From contig OZ020620.1 of NCBI GenBank assembly GCA_963971575.1, forward strand, positions 35,169,992 through 35,233,991: a DNA stretch of 64,000 bases, read 5' to 3'. A program made the translations under genes and the position numbers. This stretch comes from Liopterus haemorrhoidalis. Taxonomy: Eukaryota; Arthropoda; Insecta; Coleoptera; Dytiscidae. Positions 32,983-43,699 of this stretch are shown here, in pieces (positions within the stretch are counted from its first letter, which is position 1; each line of letters starts with the position of its first letter). The notes beneath the pieces were generated by a model. The model did not search any database and had not been told where the DNA came from. It saw only the letters and a program-made list of their open reading frames with translations.

Positions 32983-33689
32983 AGTTTCTTATACAAGACT
33001 AACAAGCTGAAATAAAATTAGTAACAATCTATGTATCAAAATTTTCAGCGAATTTTTATCTATCTAATAGGATATTTTTAATTGTAAAAAGAACTGTCAT
33101 GTAATTGTAAATAAACAAATTGCGTTATAGACGCCATCTTGTAAATCATTCGACGCATATTTCTGTACCATGCGGCAAATTGTAGCTAAAGCTCCATTCT
33201 ACGAATATGTTTGGAGATAATTTGTTCTATTGTGAAAATTACTTATAGTTACGGTACTTGGTAATCTACTTTTGCCGCCACCTCGAATATGCCGCGGTTC
33301 TTAACATAGGTGCTGCGGATAAAAATGATTTATTTTATGTAAAGAATACTTGTACCAAGTGGCATTTCATTATTATCAAGTATAATATTTTTCGACGAAG
33401 GCTCTAAACTATAAACAATCATGTCGAAAAAAATGTTGTCGTATTATTTGAACATTTCTACACAAAACTATATAAATATAAAAATTATTTGAAAACCACA
33501 AATATATCTAAAAAATTACAGAACATTGTTGTGTGATACCTATTATTAAGTTATTAAGAAATAACATTTTTACAATAATTTTATCCACAATCAAAAATAT
33601 CCTATTAGATACATAAAAATTCTGTACAAAATTTGATGTATAGATTGTCACTAATTTTATTTCAGTTTGTTAGTTTTGTATAAGAAACT
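32983..33689. mobile_element. Fold-back element P
   Basis: 707 bp with two arms of about 100 bp: AGTTTCTTATACAAGACTAA at the left, complement TTAGTTTTGTATAAGAAACT at the right, continuing through AAAATTAGT...AATCTATG...TCTAATAGGATATTTTT. The middle is AT-rich and non-coding. Inserted in LINE Q. Target duplication unclear. Confidence 0.75.
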
Positions 33690-33994
33690 AATAATCTCTG
33701 GGGCTTGTACGTAGCGTTAAGGGAGGAGTTTAAACTAAAATTAGTGCTGCAGTTTTGAATGTAAAACGTGATTTGTTTTCTATTATTTTTTTGTGGCACA
33801 TTAAAGTTAATTTCTGAAATAAAAAGTTGACTATCAATGACATGTATTATTTTAAATAGTAAGATCATGTCATTTTTTATACGTCTTGTTTTAAGAGTTT
33901 CATAATTAATATTATTTAAGAAAGAAATGAGTAAATGAAGTATAAAATGCCCCCCACAGACTATACACTCTAAAAAAAGTAGTGTTAAAGACAC
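33690..33994 (-). pseudogene. LINE ORF2 C-terminal fragment
   Basis: Contains NYETLKTRRIKNDMILLFKI, FISEINFNVPQKNNRKQITF and SLNSSLNATYK, the post-RT C-terminal pattern 'tL..RR...Dl...yKi......l...i.fnvP.r.tR' of Jockey/CR1-type ORF2 proteins. No catalytic residues in this part. Interrupted at the C-terminus by P. Confidence 0.65.
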
Positions 33995-35221
33995 TTCATA
34001 GTCAGAGATGGGAATTCCGGCTCAGTTTGTGGAACCGGATCAGTGGAGGTCGTTCAATTTGCTGAGCCGGCTTATTGATCTGGCTCAGTGATCCGGCTAA
34101 GTAAACATGTTCCCGAGACACAGGTAAGTCAGTTGTCGGTCGTTCGTTCAATACGGTTGTTGGTTTGCAATTGTAGGTAGAACGTCGCTCAGACACAGGT
34201 CGGTCAGTTGTCGGTCGATGAAACTCTATGGAAGTGAATTATCTAACATTTTTGCCGAGTTAATAGTGAACAAACAATTCACTTTATGTAGCTACTGTAT
34301 TTTAAACCAGATGTGTTAAGTTTATGGCAATGTTTATTGTCCTTATAAATCGGACATCTGAGATTTGGGCAATATTTTTAATATTTTTATATAGTATGGT
34401 TGTAAGAAAGTACAGACTAAAGGGCCGAATTTATAAACGTTCCTAATCCTCACCTCAGCCTCATCTCATCTCAAACTCATTTTAGGTTGAGACGTTCCCG
34501 CACTCACTTTTGTTATTCATAAACAATTGTAAATGAGTCACTAACTTGAGGGACGGTTGAGGGAAAACGTCACTAATTTTATGACGTCAAAATAAAATAA
34601 TAAATAATAGCTATGGAAACGTTTTGGTAGTGACTGTAATAAACATATTGACAGTAGTGTATTGTAAAAATTCAAATCAATGAAATATAGTGTATTTTAT
34701 ATCGATTGTTGGTTTTATCATGGCAAGTAGAATATTGATGACGGGGGACGCTGCCCAAGGCATACAAAAGACGACTACACCTTCAAAAGACGACCCTACT
34801 CCCAAGGGATGTAATTATTAAATAGATTAATTTTTACAATAGGCAAATAATCTAATTGCCTAATTAAAAGTAATAGGAAAATTGACAAACAAATAAGAAA
34901 ACTGCGTACACATCAAAAGATACTGCAATTGAAAAAGAATTAGAAGTTAGAATGAAGAGCTCAGAATAAAATATCCCGCAAGATGAAGAAATTCATATCT
35001 TTCGTCTCGAAGAATATCGGCTTAAAATATATGTACAAACAACAGCTGCAAGTAGAAAAGCAAGAAATAAGAAAAAATATAGCCGAACAATAATTAATGC
35101 AAGAAACTTTAAAAACAAAAATTTTAGAAAAACTTATAATGTAATTTAAATAATTTATTATAAATAAATATACAACATAATTCACTTATAATTATTTTTT
35201 TTATTAGTTTATAAATGACGT

Positions 35222-35760
35222 AGAATAAAAGCTGCTTTAATAGCATTACCACCGAGAATCAGTCCAGACAATCGATTTTCTTCAAATATCTATTTAACAG
35301 AACTGCCATTAAATATCCTGCTATCATGGACAGATCCTGGCCAGCAAATATCATTGTCCAAGACTTCACAGTTTGCACCTGCTACTACTTGCACGTTTAA
35401 TCACATCTAGCCTGTTCTATTTCAAAATAATTCCACATTTCTGCCTCCTGGATTTCCTATTTCGATATGGGTAGCTTCAATCCAACCAGAGTTCAGGAAA
35501 ACCAGAGATATTAATTAAATCCATAAAGACTTCTTTTTTTCGATATTCTCGTTAGTTCCGGGAAATCTACCCAGGTATACAGCAATATTTTTGGAAACTA
35601 TTATTTTGCATATCTAAGGTTGATTAAGTAAATGTAAGTCGCCATGTGTTCTCTTAAATAAAGATATGTTATAATAAATTAAGAAAAATAATTTGTCATA
35701 TCTAATAAAATTATGCCTGCCACAGCTGGAGGAATAGGCAACCTATGCTTCTGTAATACC
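35222..35760 (-). pseudogene. PIF/Harbinger (HARBI1-like) transposase remnant
   Basis: Minus-strand reading gives LPIPPAVAGI, GWIEATHIEIGNPGG, then NVQVVAGANCEVLDNDICWP, GSVHDSRIFNGSSV, and FEENRLSGLILGGNA. This is the DDE core of HARBI1-like nucleases ('WIDcTHi.I..PGG', 'vNvQ.V.......D......WPGSvHDsriF..S', 'LLGDsgY'); the Asp of the D..THI box reads Glu and the GDSGY box reads GGNA, so it is inactive even apart from stops. The companion Myb-like protein was not found. Confidence 0.75.
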
Positions 35761-35817
35761 CCAATTTTTACATATACTGTACGAAATATTTTATGTGCTA
35801 TAGTGATTCTTAAAAAA

Positions 35818-36644
35818 TTGATGTGAAGTGTGAATATTCACACATTTCAGGGTTTCGCAGGTATATAATAAGTGAAGGCGGTATGCAGAGTTTGTAGGAT
35901 AAATTTTACTTTGTAGTAATCACGGCAAAATGAACGATATTTTTAAAATAATTTATCGTCTGTTAATCATATAATAAGATTGGTTATTAAATTTACGCTC
36001 TTAAAAATTAAATGCATCATTTGTCAAAATATAACTAGAATTTTGACAAAATAATTTCAACATAATAAAAATGCAAAAAAAAACAGAAAAAATAAAATTC
36101 ACTCCGTACTCGAACTCGAAACCCTTCGTTTCACACCAGTGCTCTAACCTATTTCGCTATCGCACGCCTTGCATGTGACTGTCTTACATTGGTATAACTT
36201 TTGTACTTTGTGAACCAAAAACCACAAAAAATGCATTATTTTCCGAAAACATAATCTGATCAAAAATTCCTGTTGTACTATTTCGGTTCACACCAATATA
36301 CATTACTTAGAATTTTTTTAGATTTTTAGTTTAAACCATCTGGGCTACAGGGTGTGGGACAAAATTTTTTTTACACAATTATGGCGAAAATCGCATCAAA
36401 ATAATTTATTTTGCAAAAATAAAAATTTGATCGTTAATCCACATACTAAGGGCTTTCATTTGATACCCTACTCAGAATTAAAAAAAGATATTTTTGTTTT
36501 CGATGAGCACGTATTTGTTTATATTTTTAGGGGGGTATGTTTTTTAGATGTTTTAGTATTTTTCCTATGTGCGGGTCAAAGAGTTGTATAAGCATGCCAA
36601 ATTTCAACTCTCTAGGATAGCCGTTTGGCTACAATTTTTACCGA

Positions 36645-36694
<50 letters not shown>

Positions 36695-36741
36695 GACAAA
36701 ATGACGGTATAAGGGTTTTTTGGTCATACCTACAAAACCCT
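35818..36741 (-). mobile_element. Family B copy B5, nested in J
   Basis: 924 bp, minus orientation. Longest tetranucleotide tract of the B set ((CAGA)n at 36646-36691, about 12 units). Best tRNA-like cassette in the window: A-box-like TAGCGAAATAGG with GTTAGAGCACT (complement of 36137-36159) and B-box-like GAGTTCGAGTA (complement of 36107-36117), followed by T-runs in its own orientation. Confidence 0.8.
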
Positions 36742-37479
36742 AAAAATGAAATCTCTGAATAGTTCATAGTCAGTGATATTTTGAAGAGGATTTTAAGCAT
36801 CCCGCATATTCCGCCTGATAAAAACAATTATTTTGTATTAAAAAATAGGTTACTGTTTCTTTTTTACGTTCCATATGTATCGATGCACATTTAAATAAAC
36901 ATTTTCAACTTCTACATAATCTAAAAAATCATTATCCATATTAGTACAAATATATTTCTATATTTATACATATAAAGCAAAATCTTAAATGAGTCAAATT
37001 TAAGGTTACCAGCTACTGGCCTCAAATCTCACTCACTATTCACTCAAATTTGACAGATAGGTGAGTGGGCAATGAGTTACTATATAATATCCAACTTTTG
37101 TTTCTGAATTCCAAATGAGTGACTCATTGCCAATTGAGTTTGAGGTGAGGATGAGGTGAGGATTAGGAACGTTTATGAATTCGGCCCTTTAGCCTATTAG
37201 TTTCAAATAGACTGCCCTACAAATTGATGACAAAAAACACTTTATGATAATACATTACAAGCTGAGTTCTCGCGAAGTTTAACTTGACTTCGATCCAGAT
37301 CAGGATCACTCCAGTCACTACTCACAATCGCCCAATCAACTGTATCCTTGAAACTTGAAACTATGCAATGAGCCGGGAGCCGGCTCATTTCAATTTGGTG
37401 AACCGTGTCACTTCGGTCAGTGTACTGAAACGGCTCACTGAGCCGGTTCGTTCATGAACGACCCATCTCTATTCATGGT

Positions 37480-38663
37480 ACACTAAAAAATTACAATTCC
37501 GTCGCTTTTCTTGCTAATTATTTACACTTCTTTTTTTGTTAAGTTTAGTAAAAAGTTCACACTTACATACTGGTTAAATTATAGTGTTAGAAAATAAATA
37601 GTGTTGTAGTAGTGTTAATTTTAACATTGAAAAAGTAATATTTCATAAAAATAACACTATCTGAATAAATGAAGACTTATACGGTGATTTGGTTAAAAAT
37701 AGAGAACTTTTTACTTTTTTTAAATGAAAAATTTAACACTATTATTTGTCTCATTTTGTAATACGGAACTAACAGTGAAAGTTCATTTATTATGTTGTAT
37801 ATTGACAATACATTTATAATATTGTCATAGTATTGGTTCACACGGATACGCCAAAGTCTGTTTACACCATAACAGTCACCAAAGTAACCAGATCTAGTTT
37901 CGTATTACAAATTGAGACGGATTATAACATTTGAACCAAACTGAGAATGAACTTTTACGAAAATATAAAATTGTTTGAGGATTTCTGGTTTTCAAAGGCG
38001 CCTGTTAAAAATGTAATAAAAAGATTTTCAAGACATAATTACAAAACTTTTACTAATTGTTCGCTGTTAACTATGTTAATTATTAAATCTGTCATTGTAC
38101 TTTTCGTTTTTCGAATATTTTAAACTGAGATCTTTATTAAATCTAATACACCTACGTTCAATTATCTTGTGACACTGATGACGCACCATAAATTAACTTA
38201 TTAGAATTTCCAGTACACGATACATCAGTTTCAACAAAACAAATTTACGGTTTTTAAAAGTAGAAATTAATAAAAATGTTTGGAACTATGTGTAACAACA
38301 ATGAAAAATTAATAATACTTTTCGAACAATATTAAATTATTTAACAGAGAAAAATTTCAGTAAACAACAATGGCGTTAATAACACTGTGTAACAAATAAA
38401 AACTTTTTTTCTAACATGGATAAAATTAACTATTTTTGTATAATACTGATCTGCAGGAAACGAAAATGACCTCAAAATTTTCCTAACGTACAGTTTTTGT
38501 GTTATGGCCAGGTATCAGAAATCAATAAATACACTGATTAGTTATTTATCAAATACGTTATTTCTTTTTATTAAGTTTATTCCGCAGTCTAATATTACGA
38601 AATGAAGAAAATGAACTATTTCTGAAGTACATTTTATCATATTATAATTAACCACGAACAATA
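37480..38663. other. No gene; empty copy of repeat L at 37743-37930
   Basis: 37743-37930 matches both arms of repeat L at 9.5-10.1 kb without the MITE, with a single TA at 37798-37799. The rest is AT-rich with no supportable feature. Confidence 0.6.
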
Positions 38664-41196
38664 AAAGATTTTTGAAAAGGTGCTATACAATCAAATTGTG
38701 CAATATTTTACCTGTAATAATTTATTCTCAAACAGTCAGCATGGTTTTCGGAGTAACAGGTGTACCATAGATGCAGTTATGGATTTTGTCTCGGAGGCAT
38801 TGGAATCTGGAAAATACTGCCTCAGTATTTTTCTTGATTTAAGCAAGGCTTTCGACTGTATATCTCACGATATTTTGCTAAGCAAACTATCTTTTTATGG
38901 TTTCGACGACATGAGCTGTGTCTTGCTTAAATCATATTTATCAAACCGAAAACAGCTTACCCAATTTAACAGTAGCACTTCCCAGTATCTTCCTTTGCAT
39001 TTTGGAGTGCCTCAAGGTTCCGTTCTGGGACCACTACTGTTCCTAATATTTGTAAATGACTTTCCTCTCTCTACAAATGCTAAAACAATTCTCTACGCTG
39101 ACGATACAACATTATTAGATTGTAAACATGATTTAGATTCTCTTGTTAAGGATAATGTTTCTCTGGTGAACAGTGTAAACTCTTGGTTTGCCTGTAATAA
39201 GCTAAGTCTACATAAAGAAAAAACTGCTGAGCACCAGGAGACATAATATTGCCAATCCCTCCTCCATAAAATTTCTTGGTATCCACGTTGATCCTCATCT
39301 TCGTTGGGATCAACACGTGGATATAATAAGCTGTAAACTACGCACAACTGTGTATCTAATAAGAAATCTAAAGGTGCCTGTCCACTTGAGAGTACTCTCG
39401 AGAGTTACTCTCGAGAGTACTCTCAACGGGTTTGTCCACTAGAGAGCTGATTTCGATCGGGTGGACTCTCGAGAGTACCTTGCGAGTTGCTCTCGAGAGT
39501 TACTCTAAGCTGTAATAATTCTAACTATTTATAAAAAAAAAAAAAAGTGGAATAAAAAAATCTGCTGGATTAAGTCATGGATTGATAGAAGACGTGTTTT
39601 AGGTGCCTTCAATAATTTCTGAAAATTAAAAATGAAATGGTGCTGCATCTATTTTTAATAATAAAGTTGAATTGATTAATATTATTAAAAATTTATGAAC
39701 TTTTAATAATTTTCTTATAAAATTTATTTTAAATATTATTAATAAAATTGCAAATAAAAATAGTTGAAGCTATAGCTTGTACTAAAAAATATTTAATAGA
39801 AGATTTAAAGGAATATGATTTTTGTTTTTTCTTAATAAAGGAATGTAAAGTAAAAGAAAGGAAAGTAAATTAATTTCTAATCCTATTCACGCCCCTATTC
39901 ATGAAATTGAAGAAATAGAGATTATTCTTCCTGTAAATAAAGTTGATAAAAAAAAAAAAAAAATAGATATTAAAAAGAAAAGGGTTATTACCTTTATATT
40001 TGGGGTATGTACCTAAAAGCTTAATTAGCATATTTTGTTGTTAATTACATTTTAGTAGATGATGTACAAAGTTTTTTGATACTTTAAAAAATAGTTTAAT
40101 TCAATTAAATGTAATTACTAAAATAATTTAATAATTTTATTTTAGGCTCTACTTAATTATTTGGGGTAATTAGTTATTAACAAAATTTACATAATTTATT
40201 CTATCAAAATAATTCTTTTAATCAGGCACATAATGTTTTAAACTTTATTTTAATAAAAAAAAACATATATATTTTTATTTTTAAATTGAATTAAATTTAA
40301 ACTAATTAATTATTTTTAATAAAATTTTTAAAAAAATGGTTAATAGGTTGGTAATTTTCTAAATTTGAGGGTGTAAAATTTCCTACAAAACATTATGTTT
40401 TTTCATTCTGTCACACATTTCACGATCGACAGAATTTCCCGGAGTTCGTACAAGCCGATTAATTTATTTATTTCCTCCGGTGACGAATTTTTGAACATCT
40501 TGTAAGCAGACAGCTCTCGAGAGTACTCTCAGGAATTCGAACACAGTTCGTATTTGGCGAGCTACTCTCGGAGAGTGTAGGGAGCACGTGTCCACTTGCG
40601 AGTACGTTGAGAGTAGTTAGCTCTCGGAGAGTAGCTCGCCACTTTCTGCGAGTTACTCTCAGATGCCTGTCCACTTGAGAGTAACTGCTATCGAGAGCTT
40701 CTCGCCACTATTTACTCTCAAGTGGACAGGCACCATAAAGCATGAAGTCAGCTCAGATGTTGTTTTAAAAGCCTATTTTTCCCTCTTTCAGTCCCACCTA
40801 ACCTATGGGTTAATAATCTGGGGACATTCACCTGCAGCAAACAGAATTTTTGCATTACAACGAAAAGTTGGAAGAATAATTGCCGGTGCTCCTTTCAGAG
40901 CGGATTGTCGAGATCTTTTTGTGAAACTCAAAATAATGACTTTGCCTTCATTATTTATTTATCATTGTTTATTGTTTATACGCAAAAATTTAACGAATTA
41001 CAGTACATTTGGTGAGATACACGATCACAACACTCGCAGTAAAAATAATATCCGCGGTAAATTTTTGTGTCTAAATAAATCAAGAAATTGCTCAAATTAT
41101 TTTACTGTTAAATTATATAATCTCTTGCCTGAGCGAATCTGTACATTACCACTAGACAAATTCAATGGAAGAATTCACTTTTGGAAGAATTTTTGA
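38664..41196 (+). pseudogene. LINE reverse transcriptase, interrupted and frameshifted
   Basis: Piece 1 (38664-39371): QHGFRSNRCTIDAVMDFVSE, SIFLDLSKAFDCISHD, GVPQGSVLGPLLFLIFVNDF, YADDTTLLDC (catalytic pair kept); a frameshift near 39225 then SIKFLGIHVDPHLRWDQHVD. Piece 2 (from 40736): SSDVVLKAYFSLFQSHLTYG, LIIWGHSPAANRIFALQRKV, DHNTRSKNNIRG, and NLLPERICTL. Removing the insert plus one TAA joins the frame without a gap, so the insertion came after the LINE landed. Jockey/CR1-type by motifs. Confidence 0.8.
39372..40735. mobile_element. Harbinger-like non-autonomous element with GAGAGT subterminal arrays
   Basis: Ends AGGTGCCTGTCCACTTGAGA and complement TGGTGCCTGTCCACTTGAGA; TAA at 39369-39371 and 40736-40738. 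Both ends (39385-39510 and 40505-40730) hold dozens of GAGAGTA/ACTCTCGAGAGT motifs, many palindromic; the ~950-bp middle is extremely AT-rich and non-coding. The 3-bp TAA duplication fits PIF/Harbinger, but the termini differ from J. Confidence 0.8.
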
Positions 41197-41215
41197 TTGC
41201 TGCTGATGTCAACCA

Positions 41216-41540
41216 GAAAGTCATATTCAAGATAATAACATTTAAGAGCATTAGCTGAAAATTTTATTAACTGATTCCCTGAAAATGAGGATCCTCGTAA
41301 AGGTAACCTCTGGATTAATAATCCATTCTTGGAAGATATAAAGTCATGTGCATTTGATGTTCGTGAAAAAGAAATTACTTATCGAGTTGTCTTCTGATGT
41401 CACTCTGATTTCCAGACATGAAACAATTATTGTCTCAATTTTGGAAATTGCAAGAAAAATAATATCCATCTTTGAGTTATAAATCTATCGAATTATTGGT
41501 CATTTTTTTTTGACTTCCTAATTGCGCGAAAATATTTTTT
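41216..41540. other. No gene seen
   Basis: Spacer between two LINE fragments, possibly the decayed 3' untranslated part of the LINE to its left. Confidence 0.35.
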
Positions 41541-42130
41541 TAGCCATGTAATAATATCTTTATTTAATAGCACAGTGGCCAATCAAAAATACAAAATATA
41601 AATTAAAATAGCATTTAAACTAAAATAAACTGCATCTAATAAGTATTAAAAATCAACAAAACAACTTTTTCAAAAGATGTTCACGTACTTTACACTCAAA
41701 TAATTTGTATCTTTCAATATCTTTAATTTCCTTAGGAAGTTGGTTATATAAAGTCAAACCTTTAGAAAAAACACTGCACTTAGTTGCTTCCTTTCTAACA
41801 CAAGTTATGGAAAAATCTTCCTTATTTATTGTGTTGTACACATGTACATCTTTATTTTGTTTTATTCTAATTCTTAGATAATCATCAGGTACCATATTTT
41901 TTAGTATTTTATAAATAAATGTTAATACTTTAAATTCAAGATAACTACTGATATCTAGCCAGTTCATCGCCTTTAACATATACATAATACTTGCATACTT
42001 ATGTGTATGAATGTCAATAATAAAAACCAAACAGAGAAAGCGAATTGATGTTAATGCAGCGCTTCGTCTCACAGAAACAACTCTGCAGCCACGTATATCA
42101 AATTTTCTAACAAAGAAGCAGAATCAGCTG
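41541..42130 (-). mobile_element. LINE R 3' fragment
   Basis: C-terminal coding part (next entry) plus a 3' tail AATAAAGATATTATTA in minus orientation at about 41545-41565. Strongly 5'-truncated. Confidence 0.65.
41653..42072 (-). pseudogene. LINE ORF2 C-terminal fragment, 139 codons open
   Basis: Contains NWLDISSYLEFKVLTFIYKI, LKNMVPDDYLRIRI, and FSKGLTLYNQLPKEIKDIER. These fit the C-terminal pattern of CR1/Jockey-type ORF2 ('L.WL....R...k...liyKil.g..P.YL', 'LynqLPkeIr'). It lacks all RT catalytic motifs, so it cannot act on its own. Open but 5'-truncated. Confidence 0.7.
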
Positions 42131-42221
42131 TCGCACTAAAAAAATGTAATTGTATAAATGTATAACATATACATACATAATAATAAAATAGTATCTAATT
42201 TGGTTTTTATTTGTGTTTTAG

Positions 42222-42294
42222 TTTTCAATGGTCCGCGAAATATTTATTCTATTTTCACCGGTCCGCGTGGGCAAAAAGGTTGAAAAATACTGCT
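42222..42294. repeat. hAT-like right end, solo
   Basis: GGTCCGCGAAATATTTATTC and GGTCCGCGTGGGCAAAAAGG then GTTGAAAAATACTG, the style of hAT termini with repeated GGTCCGC. No left end found. Next bases are CTCTAGAC. Confidence 0.4.
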
Positions 42295-42689
42295 CTAGAC
42301 AATCTTGCATTGAATTTCCCGCTTCGTCCCAACTTACCGATAGAGACAGACAGACGTTATCTCAAAAACTATCCTACCGATGATAAACTGATAAAAAATA
42401 AAGTATTTTTATTTTAAAATTTAGTTTTTGCAGATAATTCTTGTAATTTAGTTTGTTAATCCTGTTTTCATACACCCCAAAATTTTCAGTACTGTGCCTA
42501 AAGTACCTAATGGCTGAAACGGCCCTGAACGTATATAAATTTTACTCCTAATTCCTTCTCTGTAAATATAATATATCATTTTATAAATTCCAGTATCGCA
42601 TTCTGAAAATTCCATCTTAAGAATCCCAAAAAAAGGACAAATCACACGCAAAAATGACAAAAAGTTAACGAGAAATTTTCAGTGGCGCC

Positions 42690-43031
42690 TCTATGCGTCA
42701 ATTAAGTGAAACTACCGAGAAGAAATTTAGGCGCCAGCCATCTGACAATATCACAGACTCAGTGTATGGTTGTATCAGTTTATACATTGCTGTTGAAGTG
42801 ACAACACGTCTATTTATTACTAACATTGTTGCGATATAAAGTTTTTTTTTTAAAGGGATAAAAGTTTGCAATCCTGATAATTTTGACAGCTTAATATTTG
42901 TGAATTTAAGTGAAGTGATTTTGATAACTGTGGATATTTTGGACAGTGTTATTGTGATCAAAAAACCTCGGTGGTGTGTAATGTGAATATGGAATTAATA
43001 AAAATTCTATAAACAATAATTTTATTACCAG
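42690..43031 (+). promoter_or_regulatory. Putative promoter/5' leader region of the LRR gene
   Basis: Upstream of the LRR exon, less repetitive than its surroundings, with an insect-initiator-like TCAGTTT at about 42776-42782 after GTATGGTTGTA, and an acceptor-like TTTTATTACCAG ending at 43031. Either the exon starts at 43032 after a short leader intron, or this stretch is the leader itself. Inference only. Confidence 0.35.
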
Positions 43032-43053
43032 ACAATTGTTCTGGCTTTCCCTT

Positions 43054-43367
43054 ATGCTAAAAATTATAATGTCTACTTTACTATATACAATCTTAGGGTT
43101 GACTGTTGGGTCAACCCTTCATTGCGCGGTTAGAAAAGAGATTTCACCATGTACTTGTCGGCGACAGGATTTTAATAAAGTTCTTGTTAACTGCGAACGA
43201 ATGACTTCTTTTGGTCAAGTTGTTGATGCACTACAAGATAGATTCTCACCAAAAGAAAGTATTACATTAAAAGTGACTTTTTCGGCGCTGGAAGATCTGC
43301 CATATCGAAATTTTCAAGAGTTGAATATGTCTATTGGAAATCTACAATTGCTACATGATAATTTGAG
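43054..43367 (+). CDS. First coding exon of a leucine-rich-repeat secreted/membrane protein
   Basis: The only convincing host coding sequence. ATG 43054 gives MLKIIMSTLLYTILGLTVGS, a signal peptide; then a cysteine cluster C-x8-C-x-C-x11-C (SPCTCRRQDF, VNCERM) typical of an N-terminal LRR cap, and ALEDLPYRNFQELNMSIGNL, the start of LRR-like spacing. The exon ends at TTTGAG^GTAAGT (donor at 43368), after codon 104 plus two bases. Insect LRR proteins of the chaoptin/artichoke/acid-labile-subunit type look similar, but I cannot name the gene. It would act at the cell surface or outside the cell. The next exon is not in the window, so the first intron exceeds 20 kb if the gene is intact. An in-frame upstream extension lacks an ATG. 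Confidence 0.75.
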
Positions 43368-43502
43368 GTAAGTTGTCCACTAAGGATCAAAAATAGGGAT
43401 ACTACTTCTCAAGTTTTTGCCCAGATGCTTCGGATTTTGTTTCTGAAATATTTAGTTCTAAATTTCTTTTTTTTTAAATAGTAACTCAATTTTAAGTCTA
43501 TG
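43368..43502 (+). other. Start of large intron
   Basis: Begins GTAAGTTGTCC directly after the LRR exon; after 135 bp the first MITE of the D2/D1/E nest begins. No branch point or acceptor belonging to this gene was recognised downstream. Confidence 0.5.
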
Positions 43503-43699
43503 CTATTCCAAACGTTTAGGCGAAACTAGATTTTGAAATCTAGTAATTTTGATCTATTAATTCGGACTTTTGGTCATTTTGTTTAAGCTTTGTAAATCAT
43601 ACTCACATTGCAAATTCTAGATTAAATTGATTGTCATATAAAATGTCCTTTTAATTGCATTTTAATTTTTTTTCATTCTTAATAAAAAATTCCCATTTA

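Larger units (their letters stand above)
32575..33994 (-). mobile_element. LINE Q 3' part, split by fold-back P
   Basis: Minus-strand C-terminal region of a non-LTR retrotransposon ORF2 (33690-33994), continued left of the insert (about 32870-32982) and ending in an AT-rich 3' untranslated region with a tail of AAATAAATAAATAAA at about 32575-32600. 5'-truncated by the K2 insertion site at 33995-34002. Confidence 0.6.
34421..37188. mobile_element. PIF/Harbinger element J, hosts B5
   Basis: Inverted ends AGGGCCGAATTTATAAACGT and complement AGGGCCGAATTCATAAACGT, continuing with CCTAATCCTCACCTC-type sequence. The flanks are TAA and TTA where K1 has a single TAA, so a 3-bp target as expected for PIF/Harbinger, with one side mutated. 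2768 bp, about 1.84 kb without B5. It carries a Harbinger-type transposase remnant. Confidence 0.85.
34003..37471. mobile_element. hAT element K2, hosts Harbinger J and B5
   Basis: Same family as K1, reverse orientation: starts CAGAGATGGGAATTCCGGCT, ends AACGACCCATCTCTA; flanks TTCATAGT (33995-34002) and TTCATGGT (37472-37479), 7 of 8. About 700 bp of its own sequence. GAGCCGG/CCGGCTC repeats at both ends. Comparison with K1 gives the empty site for J. Confidence 0.9.
38664..41215 (+). mobile_element. 5'-truncated LINE split by a GAGAGT-rich element
   Basis: Begins abruptly inside the RT domain (KIFEKVLYNQIVQYF) and continues to the ORF2 C-terminus after a 1364-bp insertion at 39372-40735. 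No clear tail was found after 41215. A second LINE family, distinct from the one at 17 kb. Confidence 0.75.

Noticed and set aside
36107..36170. Functional tRNA gene
   Set aside because: A- and B-box-like motifs are present, but I could not form a proper cloverleaf with acceptor stem and anticodon by eye; it is better explained as a tRNA-derived cassette inside a B element.
26277..42294. One giant hAT element from the CAGCGTTTCTCAACC end at 26277 to the GGTTGAAAAATACTG end at 42294
   Set aside because: Interior sequences next to the two ends do not match in style, and the flanks (GTCTAGAG, CTCTAGAC) share only a palindromic core; two separate solo ends are more likely.
43036..43053. Upstream extension of the LRR reading frame
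   Set aside because: It starts at a non-ATG codon; the first in-frame ATG is 43054 and gives a good signal peptide, and an acceptor-like site lies just before.
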